DNA of 64,000 nucleotides from CAZKEW01 sp964580435 (GTDB taxonomy: Bacteria; Acidobacteriota; Aminicenantia; Aminicenantales; UBA8522). Under the pieces are notes generated by a model. The model saw nothing but the letters and a program-made list of their open reading frames with translations. It was not told where the DNA came from and made no database searches. Positions 34,465 through 43,023 of the stretch are shown piece by piece. The position numbers and the translations under genes were made by a program. The DNA lies in NCBI GenBank assembly GCA_964580435.1, contig CAZOKP010000003.1, positions 1 to 64,000 of the forward strand, in the 5' to 3' direction. Positions within the stretch are counted from its first letter, which is position 1. Each line of letters begins with the position of its first letter.

Positions 34465-35667
34465 ATGAAACGTCTTCATTGGAAAACATGGCTTCTTGTT
34501 CTCATCGTCGAGGTCACGATCAATGGACGTGCCTCGGCACAATTCCTGGATGATTTTAGCGGACTCCTGAAGAAAGACCCGACCGGCGCCACCGGCTGGG
34601 CGTTTTTTACGGGAGAAGGAAAGGCGACCATGGATTTCCGTCAAGGGGACGGTTACGCATCCATTCTGGTCGATGCGACCAAGGACCAGCGGAACGTCTG
34701 GTGGGCCCTGATCAAACGGAGAGTCTCCAGCGCTCTCGACCTCGGCCGCTTGAAGGAACCGGGCTACGAGCTCCGCATCGAAGCGCGCATCCGGGTGAGC
34801 GACGCGCCGCGCCGGGTGAACCTTCATCTTAACACCCAAAAAACCGTCGATTTCCACACCCATATCATGGAGTTCGATATCCCTGATACGGAGCGCTGGC
34901 ATACCATCAGTATGACCACCCGCGATTTCGAGGCCGAGCCGGGAGACACCGTGAACGGCCAGCTCGCCCTCATGGATTGGGGGCTGGGAAAATATCGTGT
35001 GCATGTGGATGATTTTAAAGTGGATGTCGTGAATGTGGCGCTCGCTGGACCCGACCAGGGAGATCAAGTGCCCTACCATCCGCCCCTCCCGGACCCGAAG
35101 ACGTTCGCGCATGTCGCCGCAGTGGCCGCAGACGGGATGGTCGACCTCCAATATCCGGACGTGAACTTGAAGAACTGGTACGTTCAGGACGCGGGGAAAA
35201 AGACGCACGCGCTGACGGTGGGAGGTACCCAATTCGTCATCCTGCGCTGGGACCTTGGTTTTTTTGCCGGGAAAAAAGCGGCAGGCCACGGCCTGCTGGA
35301 ACTTACGACCCGGTCGGTCGAGCGGACCTCGGACGACCGGCCCGATTTCGGGTTGATCAGAGTCGTCGAAATCCTGCGCGGTGACCCGAGCTGGGACAAA
35401 AAGACAGTCACCTTCAATAGTCTATGCCGGGGACAGCCTCTCGATCACGTCCTGAACCCTCAGATGATCATCGATTGGCCTGTCACCGAAGGAGAGGGCG
35501 GCAAGACCTTCCTTACTATCTCAAGGCCGGTCCTGCAACGTTTGATCGATGGAAGAACCCTGGGAATAGCCATCAGACCGCTGGGCGCCATAAGCGCGTC
35601 TTTTTATTCGCTGGAAAACGAAGGCGAAAAACTCAGCGCTAGGCTGCTTTTCAACGTGCTGGAATGA
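34465..35667 (+). CDS. Exported protein of unknown function with two beta-rich domains
   Basis: 400 aa. The N-terminal hydrophobic segment (WKTWLLVLIVEVTINGRASA) is a signal peptide. Residues 28-190 look like a concanavalin/CBM-type sandwich (FLDDFSGLLKKDPTGATGWA ... VHVDDFKVDVV). Residues 225-400 resemble a second sandwich (VDLQYPDVNLKNWYVQDAGK ... ISASFYSLENEGEKLSARLL) of the kind found in polysaccharide-binding modules. There are no catalytic motifs I can name. It may bind carbohydrate at the cell surface. An AGAGAG purine run precedes the ATG. Confidence 0.7.
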   Translation: MKRLHWKTWLLVLIVEVTINGRASAQFLDDFSGLLKKDPTGATGWAFFTGEGKATMDFRQGDGYASILVDATKDQRNVWWALIKRRVSSALDLGRLKEPGYELRIEARIRVSDAPRRVNLHLNTQKTVDFHTHIMEFDIPDTERWHTISMTTRDFEAEPGDTVNGQLALMDWGLGKYRVHVDDFKVDVVNVALAGPDQGDQVPYHPPLPDPKTFAHVAAVAADGMVDLQYPDVNLKNWYVQDAGKKTHALTVGGTQFVILRWDLGFFAGKKAAGHGLLELTTRSVERTSDDRPDFGLIRVVEILRGDPSWDKKTVTFNSLCRGQPLDHVLNPQMIIDWPVTEGEGGKTFLTISRPVLQRLIDGRTLGIAIRPLGAISASFYSLENEGEKLSARLLFNVLE

Positions 35668-35698
35668 GGATCCGGGGAAAGGGGGAAAAGCAACCCTA

Positions 35699-36073
35699 TT
35701 AGAATTCCTCTTTCTCGCCGCCGTTTCCGCCGTCCTCCTCTCTTCCCTCTGCGCCATCTGCCTCTTCCATGGCCTCCTCTACGGACTGGTCAAAGTCCTC
35801 ACCCATATCCTCGCCCATTTCTTTGCCCATATTCTTCATCCAGCGGGCGATGCTCTTGGGGTCCTTTTCATCCAGCCCGGCCAGCTTGGATGGATCGGCC
35901 AGGCTTTCCATGCGGCTTTCTTCGGAGCGAGAGACGGCCACGCGCGAGACGAGCTTCTCGAGGTTCGTGCTGCCGCATTTCCTGCATTTCGGGTCAAGTG
36001 CGGATTTAACCGAAAGGGTCACAAAAGTTGATTTTTTCCCGCAATCCCGGCAACGGTACTCGTATATGGGCAA
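35699..36073 (-). CDS. FmdB-type zinc ribbon protein
   Basis: About 124 aa. The N-terminus PIYEYRCRDCGKKSTFVTL with CRKCGSTNLEKLVSRVAVSR is the CxxC...CxxC zinc ribbon of the FmdB/putative regulatory protein family. The C-terminal half is acidic (EDMGEDFDQSVEEAMEEADG) and probably disordered. The TTG at 36073 is chosen because the family begins at PIYEY and AGGAG lies 7 nt upstream; longer readings run into the upstream gene. It follows the DUF362 gene by about 10 nt, so the two probably form an operon. Function is not established. Confidence 0.85.
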   Translation of the reverse strand: MPIYEYRCRDCGKKSTFVTLSVKSALDPKCRKCGSTNLEKLVSRVAVSRSEESRMESLADPSKLAGLDEKDPKSIARWMKNMGKEMGEDMGEDFDQSVEEAMEEADGAEGREEDGGNGGEKEEF

Positions 36074-36083
36074 GGCCGAACTC

Positions 36084-36977
36084 CTAAATGAGAATGTCCT
36101 CTTGCCAGCCGATCTTGACAAGCTCTATGCGGTCGGGGCCGCTGACTCCGAGCCGGTGCCTTGTGTCCGCATAGACGATGTGGTGCGCCGGCGGCTGCAG
36201 CGGACGCTCTTCTCCAAAGAACTTAAGACGCTTGGCCTGCAAAACTCTGACTCCGGTGGCATCAACAGCGACAGGATCATGGCCAACGAGAATCCCTTTA
36301 TACGGCCAGACATATTCGGCGCTGTAGTGATGAGGGCCAATCCCATGGAAGAGAGGAGTCAGCAGGAGAAGAATATTCAGCCTGGTTTTGCCCTTGATAG
36401 AAGGAAGATTCCAGATCGTGCCTAAATCCGCGCAAGCATCGGCGTGATAATCCCAAGGCCTGGGGACGAACATGATCATGTTCTTGATGCAACCGCCCAT
36501 GCCGGCCCAATGGTGGGTCCGCGCCGGCCGGGCATTGATGAGGACCGTGGCATTCTGGAAAATCCGGTCTCTCAGCACTCCCCTGTCATTGACCGCGATG
36601 CGCTCTTCGGGAATGCCGACATCCATGACCCGCCGTTTGAGCGACTGCTCGACAGCCGGCCCTGTCGGGAGATAATTCCAAACGTTGGTTTTAATGCCCA
36701 CGGTGTCCGAAGGCTTGACGATCTTCCGCCAGGCATCGGCAGGAGTTTTCTCGCCGAAAAGCGTCATGATCGCATCATCGAGCATCTTCTGGATGACCTC
36801 AGGGTTTTGCTTCCCCGAAGAATCAAGCGCCTCCTGGTCGCGGACCAGGACAACCCTGGCTTTGTCCGCAGGCGCTTTCTCGAAAACCCCTTTGAGGCCG
36901 GGCGCAACGGCGCCAGCCAACGGGGCGATTGCGGCCATTCTTAAAAAATCGCGACGCGTCAGGATTTTTATCGCCAT
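36084..36977 (-). CDS. Tat-exported DUF362-family protein
   Basis: 297 aa. A twin-arginine signal (LTRRDFLRMAAIAPLAGAVA) precedes a DUF362-type domain: IVKPSDTVGIKTNVWNYLP, ERIAVNDRGV, NARPARTHHWAGMGGCIKNM, ILVGHDPVAVDATGVRVLQA. Related proteins often carry ferredoxin Cys clusters; none are present here, with only two isolated Cys. A redox or metal-related periplasmic role is guessed from the family only. It is upstream of the FmdB-like gene and close to the DUF6599-like gene. Confidence 0.85.
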   Translation of the reverse strand: MAIKILTRRDFLRMAAIAPLAGAVAPGLKGVFEKAPADKARVVLVRDQEALDSSGKQNPEVIQKMLDDAIMTLFGEKTPADAWRKIVKPSDTVGIKTNVWNYLPTGPAVEQSLKRRVMDVGIPEERIAVNDRGVLRDRIFQNATVLINARPARTHHWAGMGGCIKNMIMFVPRPWDYHADACADLGTIWNLPSIKGKTRLNILLLLTPLFHGIGPHHYSAEYVWPYKGILVGHDPVAVDATGVRVLQAKRLKFFGEERPLQPPAHHIVYADTRHRLGVSGPDRIELVKIGWQEDILI

Positions 36978-37027
36978 GCCTTCTCCTCCATGGTTACAAA
37001 AATATTCTATCCTGTTTCTTTATAATG

Positions 37028-37951
37028 TCATTCAACAATTTTATCCACGACTGAAGCGACAATATTTCTCGCCTGAGCAGGCGAAAGAACATCGAAAATA
37101 ATAGCGAGATAGTTGTCCTTATTTTTGACCGCGGTCCATTTTTTGTCCTCGGTCTGGACTAACCCCGTTTCCGCGGCATCGGGCATATAGGCCTTGGCAA
37201 AGCTTTGAAGAGCAAGGACGGCTGCATGGGCGTCAGGATAGCGGACGATCAGCACTAAAACATTGTCCGGCTTGTCCCCGGAAGAAGCGAGCACCGCTTC
37301 TGTTTTCTGGTCGAGAAGGAGGATGTTCTCGGCCGAGACAAAGAAATGATAGTTCAGGATCAAATGGTTGTGGAAATAGCGGACCCTCTTGAGGTCAAAA
37401 CCGTCCGGCACATAAGAAAGAAGGGCTGGCTTCTTTCCCTGCGCAGGGATGGCTGAAGCAATCGCTTCACCCAAATCTAAAAGGGCGAGCTTCGATGCGG
37501 GCGTCTCCGCCTCGGCATAGAGAGAAACAAAATAACGGTCTTTCCACAGAGAAAGCAGTCCTCCTTTGTACACAGCGTCCTGCCCAATCTCCAGGGCTTC
37601 TCCTTCGAGGTCGTGAGTAAAGACGCCGAAGGCGTCACTGGCGGTGCCCAGGTCAAAGAAATCGGCGATAAGGTTGGGTTCTCCCTCTTTGAAATAGCGC
37701 CTGGCGACGAGCCTCTCGAAATTGTAGGCCCGGTAGACTTCCCCTGCTCCATCGATATACTCAAAAATTGTCTCTGGATTATAGGACTCGTCTTTACCCT
37801 CGGCACGCCAGCCGTTTATTTCCAGGGGCAAGAAACGGCTCAGAGTGTTCGCTTCCTCCGCGTTCTTTCCCATAAGATTATGGCCGCCTCCTCCAAATAG
37901 GATTAAAACCAAGCCAACAAGAATAATGAATGGGCGTGCTTCCCGGCGCAT
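37028..37951 (-). CDS. Exported DUF6599-like protein
   Basis: 307 aa with an N-terminal signal/anchor (PFIILVGLVLILFGGGGHNL). The conserved-looking core is FLPLEINGWRAEGKDESYNP, ETIFEYIDGAGEVYRAYNFE, DFFDLGTASDAFGVFTHDLE, and GGLLSLWKDRYFVSLYAE. This pattern is known to me as an uncharacterised family annotated DUF6599 in anaerobe genomes, often near DUF362 proteins as here. There are no catalytic motifs I can identify. It lies 50 nt upstream of the DUF362 gene on the same strand, so they are probably co-transcribed. Confidence 0.7.
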   Translation of the reverse strand: MRREARPFIILVGLVLILFGGGGHNLMGKNAEEANTLSRFLPLEINGWRAEGKDESYNPETIFEYIDGAGEVYRAYNFERLVARRYFKEGEPNLIADFFDLGTASDAFGVFTHDLEGEALEIGQDAVYKGGLLSLWKDRYFVSLYAEAETPASKLALLDLGEAIASAIPAQGKKPALLSYVPDGFDLKRVRYFHNHLILNYHFFVSAENILLLDQKTEAVLASSGDKPDNVLVLIVRYPDAHAAVLALQSFAKAYMPDAAETGLVQTEDKKWTAVKNKDNYLAIIFDVLSPAQARNIVASVVDKIVE

Positions 37952-38010
37952 GGGAAGCCATTTTACCAGATTCGTTCTCTTTCGTCGAACCTAGGTTAAT
38001 GCCGAAAATT

Positions 38011-38168
38011 GCTGCAAGGGCTCGGCAATGGGTGGCGCGGCTGGGGGGCCCCCCGACCCCGGAGCGTTTCATGCCTCCGGAATTTGTGTTTGCATAATCA
38101 ACAAAATGGGCCGCGAGGATGGCGGGGGGATGCCGCGACAGGACCCGTTGGCCAGCCCTTGCGGCAGC
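38011..38168 (+). repeat. ACAGG-hairpin intergenic repeat, copy D
   Basis: It lies between the DUF6599-like gene and the GH2 gene. Outer arms GCAAGGGCT (38014-38022) and AGCCCTTGC (38154-38162) are perfectly complementary; GCT and AGC extend them, then CAA/TTG and GGGT/ACCC. GG opposes ACAGG as in every copy. CGCGGC (38036-38041) pairs with GCCGCG (38132-38137). The centre GGGGGGCCCCCCGACCCCGG, AGCGTTTCATGCC and CCGCGAGGATGGCGGGGGG is close to copy B. No reading frame is plausible. Confidence 0.75.
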
Positions 38169-38174
38169 CGCTGC

Positions 38175-39986
38175 CTATTCGATGGCGGCTTTTTGCTGGT
38201 TGACGCGCCTGAACGAGTCGGGGTTGAATTTGGGCTTGCGGTCAAACGAGTAGAGTCCGTTCACCTCTTGTTCGATATCATAAAGCTGGGTATAGCAGAA
38301 GCCGGCTACCTTAGGGTTAAAAAGGAGCGCTTCGGTGAGCTGTTTGTATCGTTCAAGAAATTCCTCCGCGGTTCTCGGCCTTTCGCCGTAGCCCCAGGCT
38401 TTGTCGTCCTTCTGGCCGGGGTTCCACCAGATACCGCCGTATTCACTGACGTAGTAGGGCTGACCCTGATAAGGTCTATTTGGTTCCCTCTCGCCGTTGA
38501 CAAAAACAACGGGGGGCGTCTGGAGCAGGCCATCATATGCTGCTTTGAATTTTGCCCCATCCTGGTCATAGTTATGAGAATCGTAAACATCGGGAGAAGC
38601 GAAGTGATATCCGCCTGACGAATCGATGACAAGACGGGCTGGGTCGAGGAGCTTGGTGAAATGGAAGACGTTCTCGATGATTCCCGGGAAGGAAAGCTCC
38701 CATCGTTCGTTCAGCGGACACCAGCCGATGAGGGCGGGATGATTGAAATCCCGTTCCATCGCTTCGCCCCATTGACGCGCTAAGGTGAGGTAACATTCAG
38801 GCCGGGAGAGGTCGAGACCCCAGTCGGGGAATTCTCCCCAGACGAGGTAGCCCAGCCTGTCGGCCCAGTAGAGGAACCGGCGCTCAAAAACACGCTGATG
38901 GAGCCGGGCACCGTCAAACCCCACGCCCAGGGAGATCTCAATATCATTCCTGAGCGCCTGGTCCGAGGGAGCCGTATAGATCCCATCGGGATAAAATCCC
39001 TGGTCGAGGATGGTACGGAGGAACAGGGGCCTATTGTTGAGATAAATCTTGTTCCCGCGGGCCTCGATTTTTCTCAACCCAAGATAGCCGCTGACTCTAT
39101 CCTCTTCGCGATTCTCGAGGAGATAGACGATTTCAAGGTCATAAAGGTACGGTTGGCGGACACTCCAAAGTTTGGCGTTTTTCAATTTGACCGAAAAAAA
39201 GACGCGCCGGGCCGCCTTTTTTTGGGCGGCGTATTCTTCTTTGCCCTTAGCGCTGACGCGGAGGCGCAGAATCCCTTCTTCCGGGGATTGAGGAAGCTCA
39301 ACAAAAACCAGCGCTTCTCCGTTGTCCGCATCGGGATAGACCCTATACTTGTCGATAAAGTTGGGAGCTACGGGCTCCAGCCAGACCGTCTGCCAGATGC
39401 CTGTCGTCCTCCGGTAGAGACAACTGTAGGAATGCAGGCGCTGGCACTGCTTTCCGGCGGGCTGGAGTCCGCTCCTGACATCATCATAGGCTTTGACCAC
39501 GAGGAGGTTTTCGCCCGAACTCAAAAGGTGGGTCACATCAAAAGTGAAGGGCGTGTAGCCGCCCTCGTGTTCTCCGGCTTTTTTCCCGTTCACCCAGACG
39601 GTCGTCTTGTAGTCGCAGGCTTCAAAATGAAGCAGGACTCTTTTCTCTTTCCAGCTCTTGGGCAGGGCAAAGGTCCGTTTGTACCAGACCGCTTTCATGA
39701 AATCCAAGTTGCCTATTCCGGACAGCGGGCTTTCGGGCGCAAAGGGCACGAGAATTTTCTTGTCGAACCCTTCCCCCCGGACGAAATCTCTTTCTTCGCC
39801 GCTGTCGGAAAGGTCGAGGGCGAAATCCCACCAGCCGTTCAAGCAGAGCCAGTCCGCCCTCACCATTTCCGGCCTGGGGTATTCGGGCCTGGGAATATCA
39901 GCGGAAAAAAGACCACTCTTTATTCCAAAAAATACGGATAAAACAAGGGCAAAAAAAAGTGCCCTTTTTGAAATTATCGATCTCAT
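38175..39986 (-). CDS. Exported glycoside hydrolase family 2 (beta-galactosidase/glucuronidase-like)
   Basis: 603 aa. A signal peptide (ALFFALVLSVFFGIKSGLFS) precedes a sugar-binding jelly-roll domain (LNGWWDFALDLSDSG ... VWVNGKKAGEHEGGYTPFTF), an Ig-like domain, and a TIM barrel. The predicted acid/base Glu is in WCPLNERWEL and the nucleophile Glu in YYVSEYGGIWW. FDGARLHQRVFERRFLYWAD and VWGEFPDWGLD support GH2. Substrate specificity (beta-galactoside, glucuronide or mannoside) cannot be assigned. ATG at 39986 is favoured over the adjacent GTG by spacing to GGGGAG. Confidence 0.88.
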   Translation of the reverse strand: MRSIISKRALFFALVLSVFFGIKSGLFSADIPRPEYPRPEMVRADWLCLNGWWDFALDLSDSGEERDFVRGEGFDKKILVPFAPESPLSGIGNLDFMKAVWYKRTFALPKSWKEKRVLLHFEACDYKTTVWVNGKKAGEHEGGYTPFTFDVTHLLSSGENLLVVKAYDDVRSGLQPAGKQCQRLHSYSCLYRRTTGIWQTVWLEPVAPNFIDKYRVYPDADNGEALVFVELPQSPEEGILRLRVSAKGKEEYAAQKKAARRVFFSVKLKNAKLWSVRQPYLYDLEIVYLLENREEDRVSGYLGLRKIEARGNKIYLNNRPLFLRTILDQGFYPDGIYTAPSDQALRNDIEISLGVGFDGARLHQRVFERRFLYWADRLGYLVWGEFPDWGLDLSRPECYLTLARQWGEAMERDFNHPALIGWCPLNERWELSFPGIIENVFHFTKLLDPARLVIDSSGGYHFASPDVYDSHNYDQDGAKFKAAYDGLLQTPPVVFVNGEREPNRPYQGQPYYVSEYGGIWWNPGQKDDKAWGYGERPRTAEEFLERYKQLTEALLFNPKVAGFCYTQLYDIEQEVNGLYSFDRKPKFNPDSFRRVNQQKAAIE

Positions 39987-40087
39987 CACTGCTCCCCTTT
40001 AAATGCATCGTCTCTTTGTTCAAGATACATCTTAAAGTCTGACATCTATCTTAAGAGGATGGGCGGCACGGCACCCATCTATTATTA

Positions 40088-42436
40088 CTACTTATCGCGG
40101 CGAAGTTCGCCGGCTTTGATGGCAGTGTGAACGAATTTGCCCAAGAATCGGAGCGCTTCGTCCGCACGCCTGAAGACGGGGACTCCGGCTTCCTCCAAAA
40201 GGTCCACCAACGGCTGGTAGAGTGCTCCGGCATCGATATTGACAACAAAAGGCTTGCCGGATTTTTGGAAGATATCGGCCAGGCGGCTTCCGATGCTTTG
40301 GGGACTATACATATTTTCGCCGTGAGACTCTCCGGGAGCCAATGTCTGCAACGCGGCCGCCATCGGCACGGGTGAAACAACAGCGCAGTCGACGCCCTCA
40401 TCGGCCAGCATCGCTTCGACACAGCCCGCAAAGGCCGCATCATCCGCCACAGGAGTAATATCCAGCGGGTTGCGAATATCCTGGAGCCGGTCGATGCCCA
40501 GCGGCTGGAGATATTTTGCCAGAGCTGACCGTGTTCGTTCCGAAAAAGAAGCCACCTCCAGCGCCGACCCATTCTTGAGGCTGTCCGCTAGGATCACGCA
40601 TTCATACCCGGCGTTGCTGATCAGTCCGACGCGCTTTCCGGCTGGGCTCTTGGCTGCCAGAGGCAACAGGTTTTTCAAGGCGTTTTCAAACTCTGCGAGC
40701 GTCTCGGCCACGAAGACTCCTGCGCTCTTCAAGACCGCACGGCAGACCGCATAGTCACCCGCAACAGAGGCGGTATGACTCGAGGTCGCCTGCTTGCCCT
40801 CAGGAGTCCTGCCGCTTTTATAGACCACGACCATCTTCCCTTCAAGGACGGCCTCTTTGGCAGCCCTGGCCAGGGAAAGGCCGTCTCCCGGTTTAAATCC
40901 TTCGATATAAAGGGCGCAGAGAGAAATATCCGGTCTGCTTTTGAAATAGTCCAGGTAATCGGAAGCCGTCAGGTCGAGCTGGTTGCCGAGCGAAACGGCG
41001 TAGAGAGGTTCCGCCTGAGGTATCTTGCTCATCCGCGAGGCCATGAACGCTCCGCTCTGGCTGATATAGGCCAGGCGGGGGTTTCTTTTCTTCGGCGGCG
41101 CCAGTTTGTACCAGGGGATGAAAGTCGTGTCATATCGTCCCGGCCCTGAATAGATTCCCATGCAGTTCCCGCCGTTAACCACGGGTGTGAGCTTTCCTTC
41201 CTTGCGGCTCTCCAACAAGAGGCCTTGGATCTTTGCCTCCAGGGCTTCCGTCCCCTTTTTCTCTCCGATTCCTGAGGCGATGAGGATGACGGAGCGGGCT
41301 TTTTCTGCCGTTATCAATTGTTCCATCAAGCCAACGCTCTGGTCGGCCGATAGCGTCAAAACAAAGAGGTCGACTGCCTCGGGCAGGTCGGCGACCGTCG
41401 GGACACAGAGGCAGCCCTCGATCTCCTCAATCCCCAGTTTGACGACATAGACGCGTTCCTTGGGAAATCCTTCTCTCAGGATGTTGTTCAAGATGAAGTG
41501 CCCGAGGTTCATTCTTTCAGAAACTCCGATGATGCCGATCGACTCGGGATGAAGGAGATGGTCGATGCGTTCATACAGGCGCGTTTTGGCCTTCTCCCGG
41601 AGTCTCGAAAAGCGGCACATCCCGTCAAGGGGGATTAGTTTTCCGGCTCGAACGACAAGAGGATTGACCTCTGCTTCTTCGATAACATAGGGAGAGCTCT
41701 TGACGTAAGGAGAAAAGGACTTGGCCAGCCTTCGAAAACGGTCATAGGCCTCAACCAGCGCTTTCTCTTGGAGCAACGCTTTCCCACCCCTGAAGCCTTT
41801 GGTCAGCTTATCATAGAAAGCCAGGGGCTCGAGCAAATGGAGGATTTGTTTTTTGCCCAGGAGATGGGCCGACCCGATCCCGACAGCATGCTCTTCCTTT
41901 ATCCTTTCATTGACGTATTCAACGTCGAGTCCTCCCAGGCCCATGGTGACGACCGGCCCGAACTCTCTGGAGCGGCGAATGCCCAGCAACAGCTCTGAGC
42001 CGAAGCCAACGTTCAGATAGGGCACTCTTTCCAAGACCAGGGTACCCCGGATATCCGGTTCGGTCTTCTGGAGGGAAGGCCTCCTTGCAGTGCCGAATGC
42101 CTTGGTCCATTCCGCGTATCTTATTGGAACCTCGGCCAGCATCCGTTTGATGGCCCGGTTGACCTCGCCCGCCTTGTTTTTGACAAAAGCAACGCCCCTT
42201 ACATCTGTTTTATGGATGATGGAGGGAGAGACGATCTTGAGGACCACCTGGTCGGACCGAAGGGCCGCGAGTTTCTCGGGAATAGCCTTTTCTCCCTTTT
42301 TGACAAAGAAAAAACGCGGCACTTCGATTCCCAAGGCCCTGAGGAGGGCATAAACTTCGTGCTCCAGGAGGAAACTTCTCTGGTCGGTTTCGGCCACCTC
42401 TAAAATTCTTATGATCTTTTGCCTATCCGCGTTCAT
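40088..42436 (-). CDS. ADP-forming acyl-CoA synthetase (acetate--CoA ligase family), fused subunits
   Basis: 782 aa with the ATP-grasp (beta) part first and the CoA-binding (alpha) part second. Residues 1-245 carry ATP-grasp features (VVLKIVSPSIIHKTDVRGVA, ERVPYLNVGFGSELLLGIRR, EAEVNPLVVRAGKLIPLDG). The later part has CoA-binding HPESIGIIGVSERMNLGHFI, GNCMGIYSGPGRYDTTFIPW, and the phosphohistidine site in SSHTASVAGDYAV. It converts an acyl-CoA plus ADP and phosphate to the free acid, ATP and CoA. An ATGA overlap with iorB suggests the substrate is the aryl- or branched acyl-CoA made by IorAB. Confidence 0.9.
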   Translation of the reverse strand: MNADRQKIIRILEVAETDQRSFLLEHEVYALLRALGIEVPRFFFVKKGEKAIPEKLAALRSDQVVLKIVSPSIIHKTDVRGVAFVKNKAGEVNRAIKRMLAEVPIRYAEWTKAFGTARRPSLQKTEPDIRGTLVLERVPYLNVGFGSELLLGIRRSREFGPVVTMGLGGLDVEYVNERIKEEHAVGIGSAHLLGKKQILHLLEPLAFYDKLTKGFRGGKALLQEKALVEAYDRFRRLAKSFSPYVKSSPYVIEEAEVNPLVVRAGKLIPLDGMCRFSRLREKAKTRLYERIDHLLHPESIGIIGVSERMNLGHFILNNILREGFPKERVYVVKLGIEEIEGCLCVPTVADLPEAVDLFVLTLSADQSVGLMEQLITAEKARSVILIASGIGEKKGTEALEAKIQGLLLESRKEGKLTPVVNGGNCMGIYSGPGRYDTTFIPWYKLAPPKKRNPRLAYISQSGAFMASRMSKIPQAEPLYAVSLGNQLDLTASDYLDYFKSRPDISLCALYIEGFKPGDGLSLARAAKEAVLEGKMVVVYKSGRTPEGKQATSSHTASVAGDYAVCRAVLKSAGVFVAETLAEFENALKNLLPLAAKSPAGKRVGLISNAGYECVILADSLKNGSALEVASFSERTRSALAKYLQPLGIDRLQDIRNPLDITPVADDAAFAGCVEAMLADEGVDCAVVSPVPMAAALQTLAPGESHGENMYSPQSIGSRLADIFQKSGKPFVVNIDAGALYQPLVDLLEEAGVPVFRRADEALRFLGKFVHTAIKAGELRRDK

Positions 42437-43023
42437 CTTTTTCTCGCTGGAGAGCCGGAAGCTTCGCGGCCGAGCTCGAAGGCCCTGAGATTGGCCGCGA
42501 CAATATTCTCTCCCCTGGCCTTGAAGAGCATTCCAATGAACTCAATAAGATTGTCCTTTTTTACCATGAGCAACCCAGACGCTGCTCCCAGCATGACCAT
42601 GTTCTGCGTGCGCGAGGAGCCCGCCTCCCTGGCCAGTTCTTCCGAATCGATGAGGAGGTGACGTCCCGCTTGGCAGATGGCGGACAGGATCTTCTCTAGG
42701 TCAGGATAATCCGGTATGTTCACAAAGGGAGATCGGCTCGAAATCACCGTGCCCTCGGGCCGGAGATAATCCAAATAGCGGAGGGCTTCCAGAGGCTCGA
42801 CGCTCAAAATAAGGTCGGCTTCGCCCTTGGGAATCAGGTCGCTGAAAATATGCTCCTGGGAGAGCCGGAGATGCGATTGGACGGCTCCGCCGCGCTGCGA
42901 CATCCCGTGAACCTCGGCCTGTTTGACCGTGAGGCCTTCTTTGAGAGCGGCGTTGTCAATGACAAAAGCGATCGAGAGGATCCCCTGCCCTCCGACACCG
43001 GCCAAGATGATATCCTGCTTCAT
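42433..43023 (-). CDS. iorB: Indolepyruvate ferredoxin oxidoreductase, beta subunit
   Basis: 196 aa gamma-type oxidoreductase domain. It begins QDIILAGVGGQGILSIAFVI, then VKQAEVHGMSQRGGAVQSHL, LILSVEPLEALRYL and QNMVMLGAASGLL, all typical of IorB. With IorA it oxidatively decarboxylates aryl pyruvates made from aromatic amino acids to aryl-CoA, reducing ferredoxin. It begins directly after the iorA stop and overlaps the ACD gene by 4 nt, so the three genes form one operon. Confidence 0.93.
   Translation of the reverse strand: MKQDIILAGVGGQGILSIAFVIDNAALKEGLTVKQAEVHGMSQRGGAVQSHLRLSQEHIFSDLIPKGEADLILSVEPLEALRYLDYLRPEGTVISSRSPFVNIPDYPDLEKILSAICQAGRHLLIDSEELAREAGSSRTQNMVMLGAASGLLMVKKDNLIEFIGMLFKARGENIVAANLRAFELGREASGSPARKR

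Noticed and set aside
38028..38618. Plus-strand frame starting in repeat copy D
   Set aside because: It continues antisense through the GH2 gene, whose minus-strand translation has catalytic motifs.
40060..40083. Hairpin GATGGG/CCCATC after the ACD gene as a terminator
   Set aside because: No T-run follows on the minus strand and the loop is long; it also does not match the ACAGG repeat family.
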